Assembly: GCA_004556205.1 (NCBI GenBank)
Contig: SFIL01000006.1
Coordinates: 1-60,458 of the forward strand
DNA length: 60,458 bases
From: Clostridiales bacterium
GTDB taxonomy: Bacteria; Bacillota; Clostridia; Oscillospirales; Oscillospiraceae
Direction: 5' to 3'
Each line of letters opens with the position of its first letter. Position 1 is the stretch's first letter. The position numbers and the translations under genes were made by a program. This document shows, in pieces, positions 24,283-32,068 of this stretch. The notes below the pieces were generated by a model that saw only the letters and a program-made list of their open reading frames with translations, was not told where the DNA came from and made no database searches.

Positions 24283-26841
24283 TTAACAGGTAGCTCCACC
24301 CTTGACAGTCTTCCCAAGAATCGCGGTTTTATCAATATTACCGCTGATAAGCTTTTCATTTACGTAGTCGAAGCCAAGACGGTTTACGGTATCGGCAAAG
24401 CGTTCGCCCGAGATTCCCTCGTCACGGAACAGCAGGATCGCTTTTTCGACAACATTCATAACTTCTTCCTCAGAGGTAAATATCTTTGTCAGCGGCTTGC
24501 CGTGTGCAATCTTCTTTCCCCAGCGTCCGCCGATATATACTCTGAAGCCGTATTGGTATTCTTCAAATGCGCCGAACGGACATTTACCTGCACAGCGTCC
24601 GCAGTTATTGCAGGCGTTCGGATCAACATGGATCTTGCCGTCTATCACCTCTGCGGTCTTGATCGGGCAGTTTTCAACTACCTGACACTTCTTGCAGCCA
24701 CGGCACTTTGCATAGTTGATCATCGGAACCTTCTGACCGACAATACCCAAATCATTCAGGCTGGGTTTTGCGCAGTTGTTCGGACATCCGCCTACGCAGA
24801 TCTTGAATTTATGCGGCAGTGTCACACCATGATAGCCCACATAGAACCGTTCGTGGATTTTCTCAGACAGGCCAAAGGTATCAGCCAAACCGTACTGACA
24901 GGTAGTACCCTTACAGGAGACAACCGGACGGACGAATGAACCGGTGCCGCCGGTGGACAAGCCATGTTCTGCCAGGAAGTCAATAAGCGGCTGAATGTTC
25001 TCATACTTAACGCCCTGGATTTCCAGAGTTAAGCGGGTTGTCATCGTCACTGCTCCGGAGCCGAATTTTTCGGCTGCTTCCGCTATTGCGTGATGCTCCT
25101 CAGAGGATATCCGACCGTTTCGGGTAATAACACGGACATTAAAAATATCGGTATAACGCTTATCCTGCAAGCATCCGAGTCCCTTTACACGTTTGATTTC
25201 CCCGGGAGGAAGAACACCGCCTTCAAACTGTACTTTTACATTATTAACGGTCAAGCCGCCCTCCAACGCAAGTGTATTCGTATATCCGTATGCTTTCAGG
25301 CGATTGTGCAGGAAATAGCCTCGCTTGCCCCTGGTGCATACCAGCAGCAGCTTCGCATCCTTATCAAGCCCCTCAACAGGGCCGTTCACTTTTGCAAGAT
25401 CTACCCACCTTGCACCGGGGATAGCCGGTGCGGGATTAACATCAATTACCTTATACCCCTTCGCTTTTCCAGCGAGATATTCTGCAGGGGTCATGCTCTC
25501 ATATGTACCGCTGATCTTGTTTTCCAAAATGTAGCAAGCCTGTACAAACGGATGAATTGCGGTGGAAAAAGGCGGGGCGTAAGCAAAATCCAGAGTATCA
25601 AAATCTTCAAGCACCGCACCCATGGCAATTCCCGTAACAGCAATATCCACCATTTTATCGACAGCACCCGCACCCAAAACCTGAATACCGAGGAGCTTGT
25701 GTGTCGTTTTGTCGGCAATGAGTTTTGTGATAAAGGATGCAGAGTCGGAATAATAATGCGCTTTATCGTCAGTTACACAGGTCGCTGTAATAACATCATA
25801 TCCTTCAGCCTTTGCCTGTTCTTCCGTAAGTCCCGTGCGGCCTGCATTCAGAGAATCGGTCAGTTTTACAACGCCTGTTCCGAGGCAGCCGCCGTAGGGA
25901 GCATCGTCACAAGTAAGATTTTTGGCAAGAAGTCTGCCGGTGATATTTGCGGTAGAACCCATTGCAGACCACTGACCTTTTCCGGTCAAACGATTAAACA
26001 CCTGTGCACAGTCACCGACAGCATAAATATCCTTCAAATTCGTACGCTGATATTTATCCACCACAACAGTGCCTCGGTTCATCTCAATGCCGGAGTCTTT
26101 CAGCCATGCAGTTGCAGGACGGACACCGATTGCGAGAACCGCCACATCAGTGTCAAAATCGGCTACATCCGTACGGACTCCCGTAACCTTATCGTTGCCG
26201 GTAATTTCTTTTAATGCGGCACCTGTTATCACGCGGATGCCTTTTGACTGAAGATGGCGGCGGATGTAATCTGCCATTTCCGAGTCAAACAAATTCGGCA
26301 TAACCTGCGATGCCATATCCACAACGGAAACTTTGAGCCCTTTTGCCAGCAGATTTTCTGCGACCTCAAGACCAATAAATCCTCCGCCTACAACCACGGC
26401 ATTGCGGCATTTTTCTTCATCAACATAAGCACGCAAGCTGACCGCATCCTCGGGTGTACGCACGGTAAACACGCCTTGGATATCCGTTCCTTTTACATCA
26501 GGAACAAAGGGAACTGCGCCGGTAGCGATAATCAGCTTATCGTAAGAAACCGTTTCGCCGTTTGCAAATGCTACGGTTTTCTTCTCCGCATTCAGGCTTA
26601 CCGCTTCCATTTCGGTTTTTACCTGAACACCGGTCAGACCCATATATTTTGCCGGAGTATTAACGATCAGCTCCTCCGATGTTTCGATCATGCCGCCCAC
26701 ATAATATGGCAGACCGCACCCTGCATAGGAAATATCCTTGCTCTTTGTGTAAATCGTTACTTCCGCGCTGCGATCCTGGCGCATCAGTTTGGCAGCAACC
26801 TTAGTTCCGGCAGCAACGCCGCCTATGACAGCTATTTTCAT
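24283..26841 (-). CDS. CoA-disulfide-reductase / rhodanese / siroheme sulfite reductase / ferredoxin fusion
   Basis: The 852-residue protein joins four modules. Residues 1-450 are a FAD/NAD(P)H oxidoreductase of the CoA-disulfide/polysulfide reductase type (IAVIGGVAAGTK; redox Cys in SYAGCGLPYY near 43). Residues 455-545 resemble rhodanese with CTRGKRG. Residues 555-690 are a nitrite/sulfite reductase half with siroheme-[4Fe-4S] cysteines (CKGTTCQYG, CVGGCPNNCAKP). Residues 695-760 are a two-cluster ferredoxin (CRGCKKCQVVENCP, CNNCGRCAGKCP). This layout would pass electrons from NAD(P)H to a sulfur oxyanion or polysulfide in one chain. It follows the NifX-like gene and precedes a Fe/B12-type importer. 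The actual substrate is not known. Confidence 0.88.
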   Translation of the reverse strand: MKIAVIGGVAAGTKVAAKLMRQDRSAEVTIYTKSKDISYAGCGLPYYVGGMIETSEELIVNTPAKYMGLTGVQVKTEMEAVSLNAEKKTVAFANGETVSYDKLIIATGAVPFVPDVKGTDIQGVFTVRTPEDAVSLRAYVDEEKCRNAVVVGGGFIGLEVAENLLAKGLKVSVVDMASQVMPNLFDSEMADYIRRHLQSKGIRVITGAALKEITGNDKVTGVRTDVADFDTDVAVLAIGVRPATAWLKDSGIEMNRGTVVVDKYQRTNLKDIYAVGDCAQVFNRLTGKGQWSAMGSTANITGRLLAKNLTCDDAPYGGCLGTGVVKLTDSLNAGRTGLTEEQAKAEGYDVITATCVTDDKAHYYSDSASFITKLIADKTTHKLLGIQVLGAGAVDKMVDIAVTGIAMGAVLEDFDTLDFAYAPPFSTAIHPFVQACYILENKISGTYESMTPAEYLAGKAKGYKVIDVNPAPAIPGARWVDLAKVNGPVEGLDKDAKLLLVCTRGKRGYFLHNRLKAYGYTNTLALEGGLTVNNVKVQFEGGVLPPGEIKRVKGLGCLQDKRYTDIFNVRVITRNGRISSEEHHAIAEAAEKFGSGAVTMTTRLTLEIQGVKYENIQPLIDFLAEHGLSTGGTGSFVRPVVSCKGTTCQYGLADTFGLSEKIHERFYVGYHGVTLPHKFKICVGGCPNNCAKPSLNDLGIVGQKVPMINYAKCRGCKKCQVVENCPIKTAEVIDGKIHVDPNACNNCGRCAGKCPFGAFEEYQYGFRVYIGGRWGKKIAHGKPLTKIFTSEEEVMNVVEKAILLFRDEGISGERFADTVNRLGFDYVNEKLISGNIDKTAILGKTVKGGATC

Positions 26842-26861
26842 ATGCTCTCACCTTACTTTTT

Positions 26862-27269
26862 TTATTGGCAGCTATGACTGCCGCAGTTATGGCTCCCAGA
26901 GCCGTAGTCTCCGCAACTGTGTCCTTCGCCGTGTTCATGGTGGTCGCACTTGGCATTGGGATCATATGCAAGTGTGCCGGAAACAAAAGCCTCCACTGCG
27001 CTATCGGCATTTCCCTGAACGCCTCCAAACAACCGAATACCGGTCTGTTCCAACGCCATCTGCGCTCCGCCGCCGATGCCGCCGCAGAGCAGTACATCAA
27101 CCTTTAGAGTCGAAAGAAGTCCGACAAGCGCTCCGTGACCGCTCCCGTTTGTGTCAATGACTTCACTTTCTGCGATTTCCCCGTTCTCAACATTGTAAAT
27201 CTTGAACTGTTCGGTATGACCGAAGTGCTGAAAAACCTGTCCGTTTTCGTAAGTTGCTGCAATTATCAC
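26862..27269 (-). CDS. NifX/NifB-type Fe-Mo cofactor-binding domain protein
   Basis: The 135-residue protein has the dinitrogenase Fe-Mo cofactor biosynthesis fold (VFQHFGHTEQFKIYNVENG, then GIGGGAQMALEQTGIRLFGG). Its tail is rich in His and Cys (CDHHEHGEGHSCGDYG...), as in small metal- or cluster-carrying relatives. GTG 27269 has AAAAGGAG 8 bases upstream and matches the usual family start. The frame is open further to an ATG at 27392, which also has GGAGG, so a 176-residue form is possible. Nitrogenase genes are absent, so a role in iron-sulfur or sulfur-enzyme maturation is more likely. It heads the minus-strand block with the sulfite-reductase fusion. Confidence 0.8.
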   Translation of the reverse strand: MIIAATYENGQVFQHFGHTEQFKIYNVENGEIAESEVIDTNGSGHGALVGLLSTLKVDVLLCGGIGGGAQMALEQTGIRLFGGVQGNADSAVEAFVSGTLAYDPNAKCDHHEHGEGHSCGDYGSGSHNCGSHSCQ

Positions 27270-27413
27270 GGTATCTACTCCTTTTGTAAATAAATTACAT
27301 CCCCCAACTTCCGAGCCAATTAGCAAATTCCGAATAGATCGTTTGCATTTCGGCAGGCAGCTCTGAATTACTTCCTTATCAGGCGTTAGCATTTTGCAGC
27401 CTCCGTTGTTTAC

Positions 27414-27662
27414 TTATTCGTCTTCTTCGTTGAGCTTTTGCAGGCAGAGACGGCAGACACGCTTCCTGCGGAACTCGATCAACTCCTCCACAGCGCCGCA
27501 GAAAATGCAGGTCGGCTGAAATTTGCGCAAAAGAATACAGTCGCCCTCCAACGCGATCTCCAGCGGATCATGCTCCTCGATCTCCAATGTGCGACGTATC
27601 TCGACAGGCAGAACCACGCGCCCAAGCTCATCAACTTTTCGGACAATTCCGGTTGACCTCAT
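27414..27662 (-). CDS. AbrB/SpoVT-type regulator with zinc-ribbon tail
   Basis: The 82-residue protein has an AbrB swapped-hairpin DNA-binding domain (MRSTGIVRKVDELGRVVLPVEIRR) and a C-terminal CxxC...CxxC pair (CIFCG and CRLC) likely to bind zinc. Relatives are transition-state regulators in Firmicutes. ATG 27662 is chosen because GAGGTG precedes it. It is divergent from spmA. Confidence 0.9.
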   Translation of the reverse strand: MRSTGIVRKVDELGRVVLPVEIRRTLEIEEHDPLEIALEGDCILLRKFQPTCIFCGAVEELIEFRRKRVCRLCLQKLNEEDE

Positions 27663-27786
27663 GCGAACACCTCTCTGACACATAGCGTTTTTCTTTTATT
27701 GTATCATGTTTTTTTGTCCTGTCAAGTATGAAGCATAATCATGCAGGCAATTGCATAGGCTGTCCGCGAGGGGGGTGTTTCCTGAT

Positions 27787-28368
27787 ATGATGGGCTTTGT
27801 TTGGGTCGGGATGCTGGCGCTCTCCGTCTGTGCGGCGCTGTTGGAAGGGCGGCTCGGCGTGCTGACGGGCGCGGCGATGGAGGGCGCGTCCGCTGCGATC
27901 TCGCTTTGTCTCTCGCTGGCAGGAGCGCTCTGCCTTTGGAGCGGGCTGGCAAAGGTGATGGAGCGTGCGGGACTGACGGAAAAACTCGGCAGGCTGATGC
28001 GGCCGGTGTTCCGCAGACTGTTTCCGCAGGCGGGGAATGACCCTGTCGCACTTGGGTACTTAACGGGCAATGTCTCCGCCAATCTCCTCGGCTTGGGCAA
28101 CGCCGCCACACCGATGGGTATTGCCGCGGTCAAGCGGATGAAGGCGCTCTCAGGTGGCACGGAGGCGACGGACGAGATGTGCCTGCTTATTGTGATGAAC
28201 ACCGCTTCCATCCAGCTTCTCCCGACCACGGTTGCCTCCGTCCGCGCCTCCTTGGGCGCATCCTCGCCGTTTGACATTTTGCCGGCTGTCTGGGTAACCT
28301 CGATTCTTTCAGTCACGTCCGGCATCGTCGCAGCGAAACTCCTGCGGAGGGTTACACGCCGTGCTTGA
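27787..28368 (+). CDS. spmA: Spore maturation protein A
   Basis: SpmA is a membrane protein needed for spore core dehydration. The 193-residue protein shows the Gate/nucleoside-recognition domain pattern (LTGNVSANLLGLGNAATPMGIAA) with several hydrophobic helices. ATG 27787 lies 9 bases after AGGGGGGTG. It overlaps spmB by 8 bases, as is usual for this pair. Confidence 0.93.
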   Translation: MMGFVWVGMLALSVCAALLEGRLGVLTGAAMEGASAAISLCLSLAGALCLWSGLAKVMERAGLTEKLGRLMRPVFRRLFPQAGNDPVALGYLTGNVSANLLGLGNAATPMGIAAVKRMKALSGGTEATDEMCLLIVMNTASIQLLPTTVASVRASLGASSPFDILPAVWVTSILSVTSGIVAAKLLRRVTRRA

Positions 28369-28867
28369 CCTTCTGATTCCTCTGCTTATGATCATTATCG
28401 CGGTCTTCGCACTTGCGAAAAAGCAGGATGTCTATTCCGCACTTTTGGACGGCGGTCTGGACGGATTAAAGTTGCTGCTGTCAATCGCGCCCGCCCTCGT
28501 CGTCCTGCTGACGGCGGTATATATGCTCCGTGCCTCAGGCGCGATCGACTTATTGACGCGCCTGCTTGCGCCCGTTAGTCGCGTGTTCGGCATCCCCACC
28601 GAGACGCTCCCGCTTGTGCTGCTGCGCCCGTTTTCGGGCAGCGCGGCGCTTGCGGTCGGGGCAGACCTGATGGCGGTGTACGGAGTCGATTCGCCGATCG
28701 GGCGCACCGCCGCCGTCATGCTCGGCAGCACCGAGACGACATTCTACACGATCTCGGTCTACTTTGGCGCGGCTGGCGTAAAAAAAACGCGCTACGCCAT
28801 TCCCGCCGCCCTGATCGCCGACCTCACGGGCTTCGTCGCTGCCTCCCTGACCGCGCAGCTGTTTTAG
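28361..28867 (+). CDS. spmB: Spore maturation protein B
   Basis: SpmB acts together with SpmA in spore core dehydration. The 168-residue membrane protein carries the matching Gate-domain pattern (RPFSGSAALAVGADLMAVYG; MLGSTETTFYTISVYFG). GTG 28361 lies behind GGAGGG and overlaps spmA, so the two are cotranslated. Confidence 0.93.
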   Translation: MLDLLIPLLMIIIAVFALAKKQDVYSALLDGGLDGLKLLLSIAPALVVLLTAVYMLRASGAIDLLTRLLAPVSRVFGIPTETLPLVLLRPFSGSAALAVGADLMAVYGVDSPIGRTAAVMLGSTETTFYTISVYFGAAGVKKTRYAIPAALIADLTGFVAASLTAQLF

Positions 28868-28950
28868 CCGACGTTCCCGCACTACGTAATTGCTTTTTCC
28901 CGTTCCATATGGTATCGTTTATAAAAACCGTTTTATATCAGGTGATCAAT

Positions 28951-29130
28951 ATGGCAGAATTTGACCGTACTGCGGCGGAGCTGCTCAGCGGGCTTGCGGA
29001 CATTGCGCGAAGTCATCTTGCCATGATCGAATCCGGCACAAAGCAGCAGAATTTTTAGATGCTTTGGCGCATTGCGAACGCTCTGCAAATACCGCCGCAC
29101 AGCCTTGTCGCACTGATTGAAGAAGAAGCT
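28951..29130 (+). pseudogene. Broken XRE-family helix-turn-helix gene
   Basis: From ATG 28951 the frame reads through a helix-turn-helix-like stretch ending ARSHLAMIESGTKQQNF, then meets TAG at 29056-29058. It continues as MLWRIANALQIPPHSLVALI, the expected rest of an XRE domain. The start of the domain (helix 1) is also poor. A single CAG-to-TAG change would explain the stop. It lies between spmB and a bidirectional terminator. Neighbouring sequence gives no clue to the target of the former regulator. Confidence 0.75.
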
Positions 29131-29167
29131 AAAAACAGGACAACGCCAGAAGCGCTGTCCTGTTTTT
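29131..29167. terminator. Bidirectional terminator
   Basis: AAAAACAGGACA (29131-29142) and TGTCCTGTTTTT (29156-29167) form a stem with T-tails in both directions, between the broken XRE gene and the EamA gene on the other strand. Confidence 0.85.
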
Positions 29168-29170
29168 CTT

Positions 29171-30091
29171 TCATATGTCGTAAATACCGAGCACCACAAT
29201 GCCGATCACAACCAACGCGATCATCGCATAGTGCTTCCAAGAGAGCTTTTCCTTCAGGAATATTCTGCTCCAAACGACCGAAGCCACACAATATGCCGAG
29301 ATGATCGGCGCGGACATCATCACGTGCTCCTCGTCCGCCAGTGCGTAGATGTAGAACAACTGACCCACCGTCTCAAACACCGCGCCTATATATTTCGGCG
29401 CTTCCGCTTTCACGGTGAATTTCTCCCTGCGCGCCAGTAAATAGATCAGACAGCAGATACCCGCTGCGAGGAAGGTCAACTCATAGGCAACATTGGCAGA
29501 GTCCTCGTTCAGCGTTTCCAATACAAGGCTGTCAGCAAAGGTTCCTGCCGCGTCGAGCAGGCAGTAGGCAATGGGCAAGCACAGCGCAAGCCAGCTCTTG
29601 GCATACTTGCGGTTCGCGTGCTCCTGCCGTTTGGCGCGCAGTGTCTCATCCTCCCGCGCTTCCACAATGCCGAGACCGATCACGCCCACGCAGACCAGAC
29701 CGACCGCCGCAATGACAACGGCGCGGTCCTTGCCGCCCATATCTGCAAGCGCTCCGGTCAGCAGGCAGCACACCGCAACGAGCGCGCCCGAGGAGTTGCA
29801 AATGGGCGAGGAGATGGAAAGCTCAATATACCGCAGACCGACGTAGCCGAGCGTCATGGACAGGATGTAGAGCAGCGAGACAGGAAGATATTTCCAGATG
29901 ACGTACCACGAAATAGCAACATCTTGAAAAAAGACCATATACGCCGCGTGCAGTCCCATGACCACACCGACGGCAACGACCATTTTCAAATGCGCCGTCT
30001 TATCCCTTTCGCCGCAGCAGCCGATCTTTGAGAACAGATCCGACCCGCTCCAGCAGAGCAATGCAATGATCGCAAACCAAAACCAATTCAT
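29171..30091 (-). CDS. EamA/DMT-family transporter
   Basis: The 306-residue protein has about ten membrane segments and a DMT-type layout, with SLLYILSMTLGYVGLRYIELSISSPI in the first half and SAPIISAYCVASVVWSRIFLKEKL near the end. A charged loop (residues 143-165) splits the halves. The substrate is unknown. GGGGGAAA precedes ATG 30091. It lies downstream of the PLP-enzyme gene on the same strand, 38 bases away, so the two may be cotranscribed. Confidence 0.85.
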   Translation of the reverse strand: MNWFWFAIIALLCWSGSDLFSKIGCCGERDKTAHLKMVVAVGVVMGLHAAYMVFFQDVAISWYVIWKYLPVSLLYILSMTLGYVGLRYIELSISSPICNSSGALVAVCCLLTGALADMGGKDRAVVIAAVGLVCVGVIGLGIVEAREDETLRAKRQEHANRKYAKSWLALCLPIAYCLLDAAGTFADSLVLETLNEDSANVAYELTFLAAGICCLIYLLARREKFTVKAEAPKYIGAVFETVGQLFYIYALADEEHVMMSAPIISAYCVASVVWSRIFLKEKLSWKHYAMIALVVIGIVVLGIYDI

Positions 30092-30129
30092 ATTGTTTCC
30101 CCCGTTTTTTCATGTATTTTTCATATATT

Positions 30130-31416
30130 TTATTTGTTTTCCGGCAGCCGTGCCAGTCCCGCTTCGACCATTTTTTGCAGCGAGAGCAAAATGCCGAGCT
30201 TGGCATGGTACCATGTCAGACCGCCTTGGAAATAGACCGCATAGGGCGGGCGGATCGGCCCGTCAGCGGACAGCTCGATGGACGAGCCCTGCACGAATGC
30301 GCCTGCCGCCATGATGACCTCGTCCTCATAGCCGGGCATTGCCCACGGCATGGGGTCGGCGAAGCTGTCCACGGGCGCGGCGGACTGAATGCCCTTGCAG
30401 AAGGCGATCATGCCCTCGCGCGAGCCAAGCTCCACCGCCTGAATAATATCATGGCGCGGCTCCGAGCCGTTCGGTACAACGCGGAAGCCGAGGCGTTCAT
30501 ACAAATTGGCAGCGAAGATTGCGCCCTTGAGCGCACCCGAGACGACCGTCGGCGCGAGGAAAAAGCCCTGATAAAACGCGGGCATCAGACCGAGATTCGC
30601 GCCGACCTCCTGCCCCAAGCCGGGCGCGGAAAGGCGGTAGGCGCAGCGATCCACGAACTCTTTTTTGCCGCAGATATAGCCGCCGATGGGCGCAAGTCCG
30701 CCTCCGGGATTCTTGATCAGGCTGCCGACAACCATATCCGCGCCGACATCGCTCGGTTCGACCGTCTCGACAAATTCGCCGTAGCAGTTATCGACCATGC
30801 AGATAATATCGGGCTTGATGGATTTCAGAAAGGAAATCAGCTCCCCGATCTGCGCGACAGAGAAGGTCGGGCGGGTCGCATAGCCCTTGCTCCGCTGGAT
30901 GGTCGCAAGCTTCGTCTTTTCATTGACTGCGGCGCGGATGGCGTCGTAGTCAAACGTCCCGTCAGGCTTTAGGTCCGCCTGCCGATAGGTCACGCCGTAT
31001 TCCTTGAGCGAGCATTTCGACTCCCGAATGCCGATCACTTCTTCGAGCGTGTCATACGGTCTGCCGACGGGAGAAAGCAGCTCATCCCCGGGCAGAAGAT
31101 TTGCCGAAAGCGCAACGGTCAGCGCGTGCGTGCCGCAGGTGATCTGCGGACGGACAAGCGCCGCCTCGGTGTGAAAGGTATCGGCGTAAACGCGCTCTAA
31201 ATTATCCCGTCCGACATCGTCATAGCCGTAGCCCGTTGTTGCCGCAAAGCACGCCGCGCCGACACGGTTTTTCTGCATGGCGGCAATGACCTTCGCCTGA
31301 TTGTATTCCGCGACCGCGTCTACCGCGCGGAAGCGCCCCTCCAGCTCCTTCAGCACGCGCTCGCCGTACTCGAAGACCTCCTCGGAGACGCCGAGCGCCG
31401 CATACATCTGTTTCAT
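30130..31416 (-). CDS. Methionine-gamma-lyase-like PLP enzyme (COG4100)
   Basis: The 428-residue protein matches the family annotated as cystathionine/methionine gamma-lyase-like and 'aluminium resistance' (YnbB of Bacillus). Motifs include TCGTHALTVAL, CMVDNCYGEFVE and the PLP lysine in GSLIKNPGGGLAP. The real substrate is not established for most members. Its start overlaps the end of the AbrB gene by 4 bases, so it is translationally coupled to a regulator. Confidence 0.9.
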   Translation of the reverse strand: MKQMYAALGVSEEVFEYGERVLKELEGRFRAVDAVAEYNQAKVIAAMQKNRVGAACFAATTGYGYDDVGRDNLERVYADTFHTEAALVRPQITCGTHALTVALSANLLPGDELLSPVGRPYDTLEEVIGIRESKCSLKEYGVTYRQADLKPDGTFDYDAIRAAVNEKTKLATIQRSKGYATRPTFSVAQIGELISFLKSIKPDIICMVDNCYGEFVETVEPSDVGADMVVGSLIKNPGGGLAPIGGYICGKKEFVDRCAYRLSAPGLGQEVGANLGLMPAFYQGFFLAPTVVSGALKGAIFAANLYERLGFRVVPNGSEPRHDIIQAVELGSREGMIAFCKGIQSAAPVDSFADPMPWAMPGYEDEVIMAAGAFVQGSSIELSADGPIRPPYAVYFQGGLTWYHAKLGILLSLQKMVEAGLARLPENK

Positions 31417-31658
31417 TCTTCTCTCTCCTTCTCCAGATTTCGGAAGATTTTCTGAGCAACATCGTTGAGTACCTCAGGCTTTGTCACGAGGATGCCGTTC
31501 TCCTCGTCGCCGAGGATAAGCAGGGTGTCGCCCGGCTGAATGCCGAAAACTGCGCGGGCGTCCTTCGGAATGACGATCTGACCGCGCTCACCGACCTTTG
31601 CCGTACCGAAAATATGTCGCCCGCGCGACCTTCCCAGCAGGTGCTTTCCTCCCGCCAT
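31413..31658 (-). CDS. AbrB-family regulator
   Basis: The 81-residue protein has an AbrB DNA-binding domain (FGTAKVGERGQIVIPKDARAVFGIQPGD). GAAGGAG lies upstream of ATG 31658. Its last codons overlap the start of the PLP-enzyme gene, so it probably regulates this operon or a wider set. Confidence 0.9.
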   Translation of the reverse strand: MAGGKHLLGRSRGRHIFGTAKVGERGQIVIPKDARAVFGIQPGDTLLILGDEENGILVTKPEVLNDVAQKIFRNLEKEREE

Positions 31659-31762
31659 TGCAGATTCTCCTTCATACTTTTCATATTTGTGTGATTCATT
31701 GTAGCGCTGCGCCGCCCGTTTGTCAACTGTTTTTCCGCATCCAGCCGAAGCTTCAACCGCTA

Positions 31763-31923
31763 AGGAAGCTCCGAATCAATCCGCAAGAGCGGCCTGCGAG
31801 AGATTTTGACGCAAATTGAGGTTTGAAAACGGCAGAAGCACTTTGTATATTGCAAGGTTTTCAAACCGAAAAGCTGCGGCAAAAGAACCGCTGAGCGCCG
31901 CCGCTGATTTATTCAGAGATTCC
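31763..31923 (+). repeat. Full-length 160-bp palindromic element
   Basis: The element starts GGAAGCTCCGAATCAATCC and ends GATTTATTCAGAGATTCC. It carries the inner arms GGTTTGAAAAC and GGTTTTCAAACC and the right-hand block AGAACCGCTGAGCGCCGCC. It has drifted more than the 59.6-kb copy. It sits between the divergent AbrB gene and the ABC exporter. Confidence 0.85.
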
Positions 31924-32068
31924 CTGATTATACAGTTGGTTGAATATCTTTTCTACAAATTCTACAATCGGTTGCTTGCGGTACGGCAGGCGATATGGTA
32001 AGATGGTTTCAGAACCGCAAAGGGCAGGCGCAGCGACGCTCTGTATTCCGAATGGGAGAGGTTTCAAC
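31924..32068 (+). promoter_or_regulatory. Probable ABC exporter promoter region
   Basis: TTGCGG (31976-31981) and TAAGAT (31999-32004) are 17 bases apart, followed by GGGAGAGG before the exporter start. The promoter is weak-looking, and nothing else is seen here. Confidence 0.45.

Noticed and set aside
26862..27269. Nitrogen-fixation cluster
   Set aside because: Only a NifX-like domain protein is present; nifHDK and other nif genes are absent.
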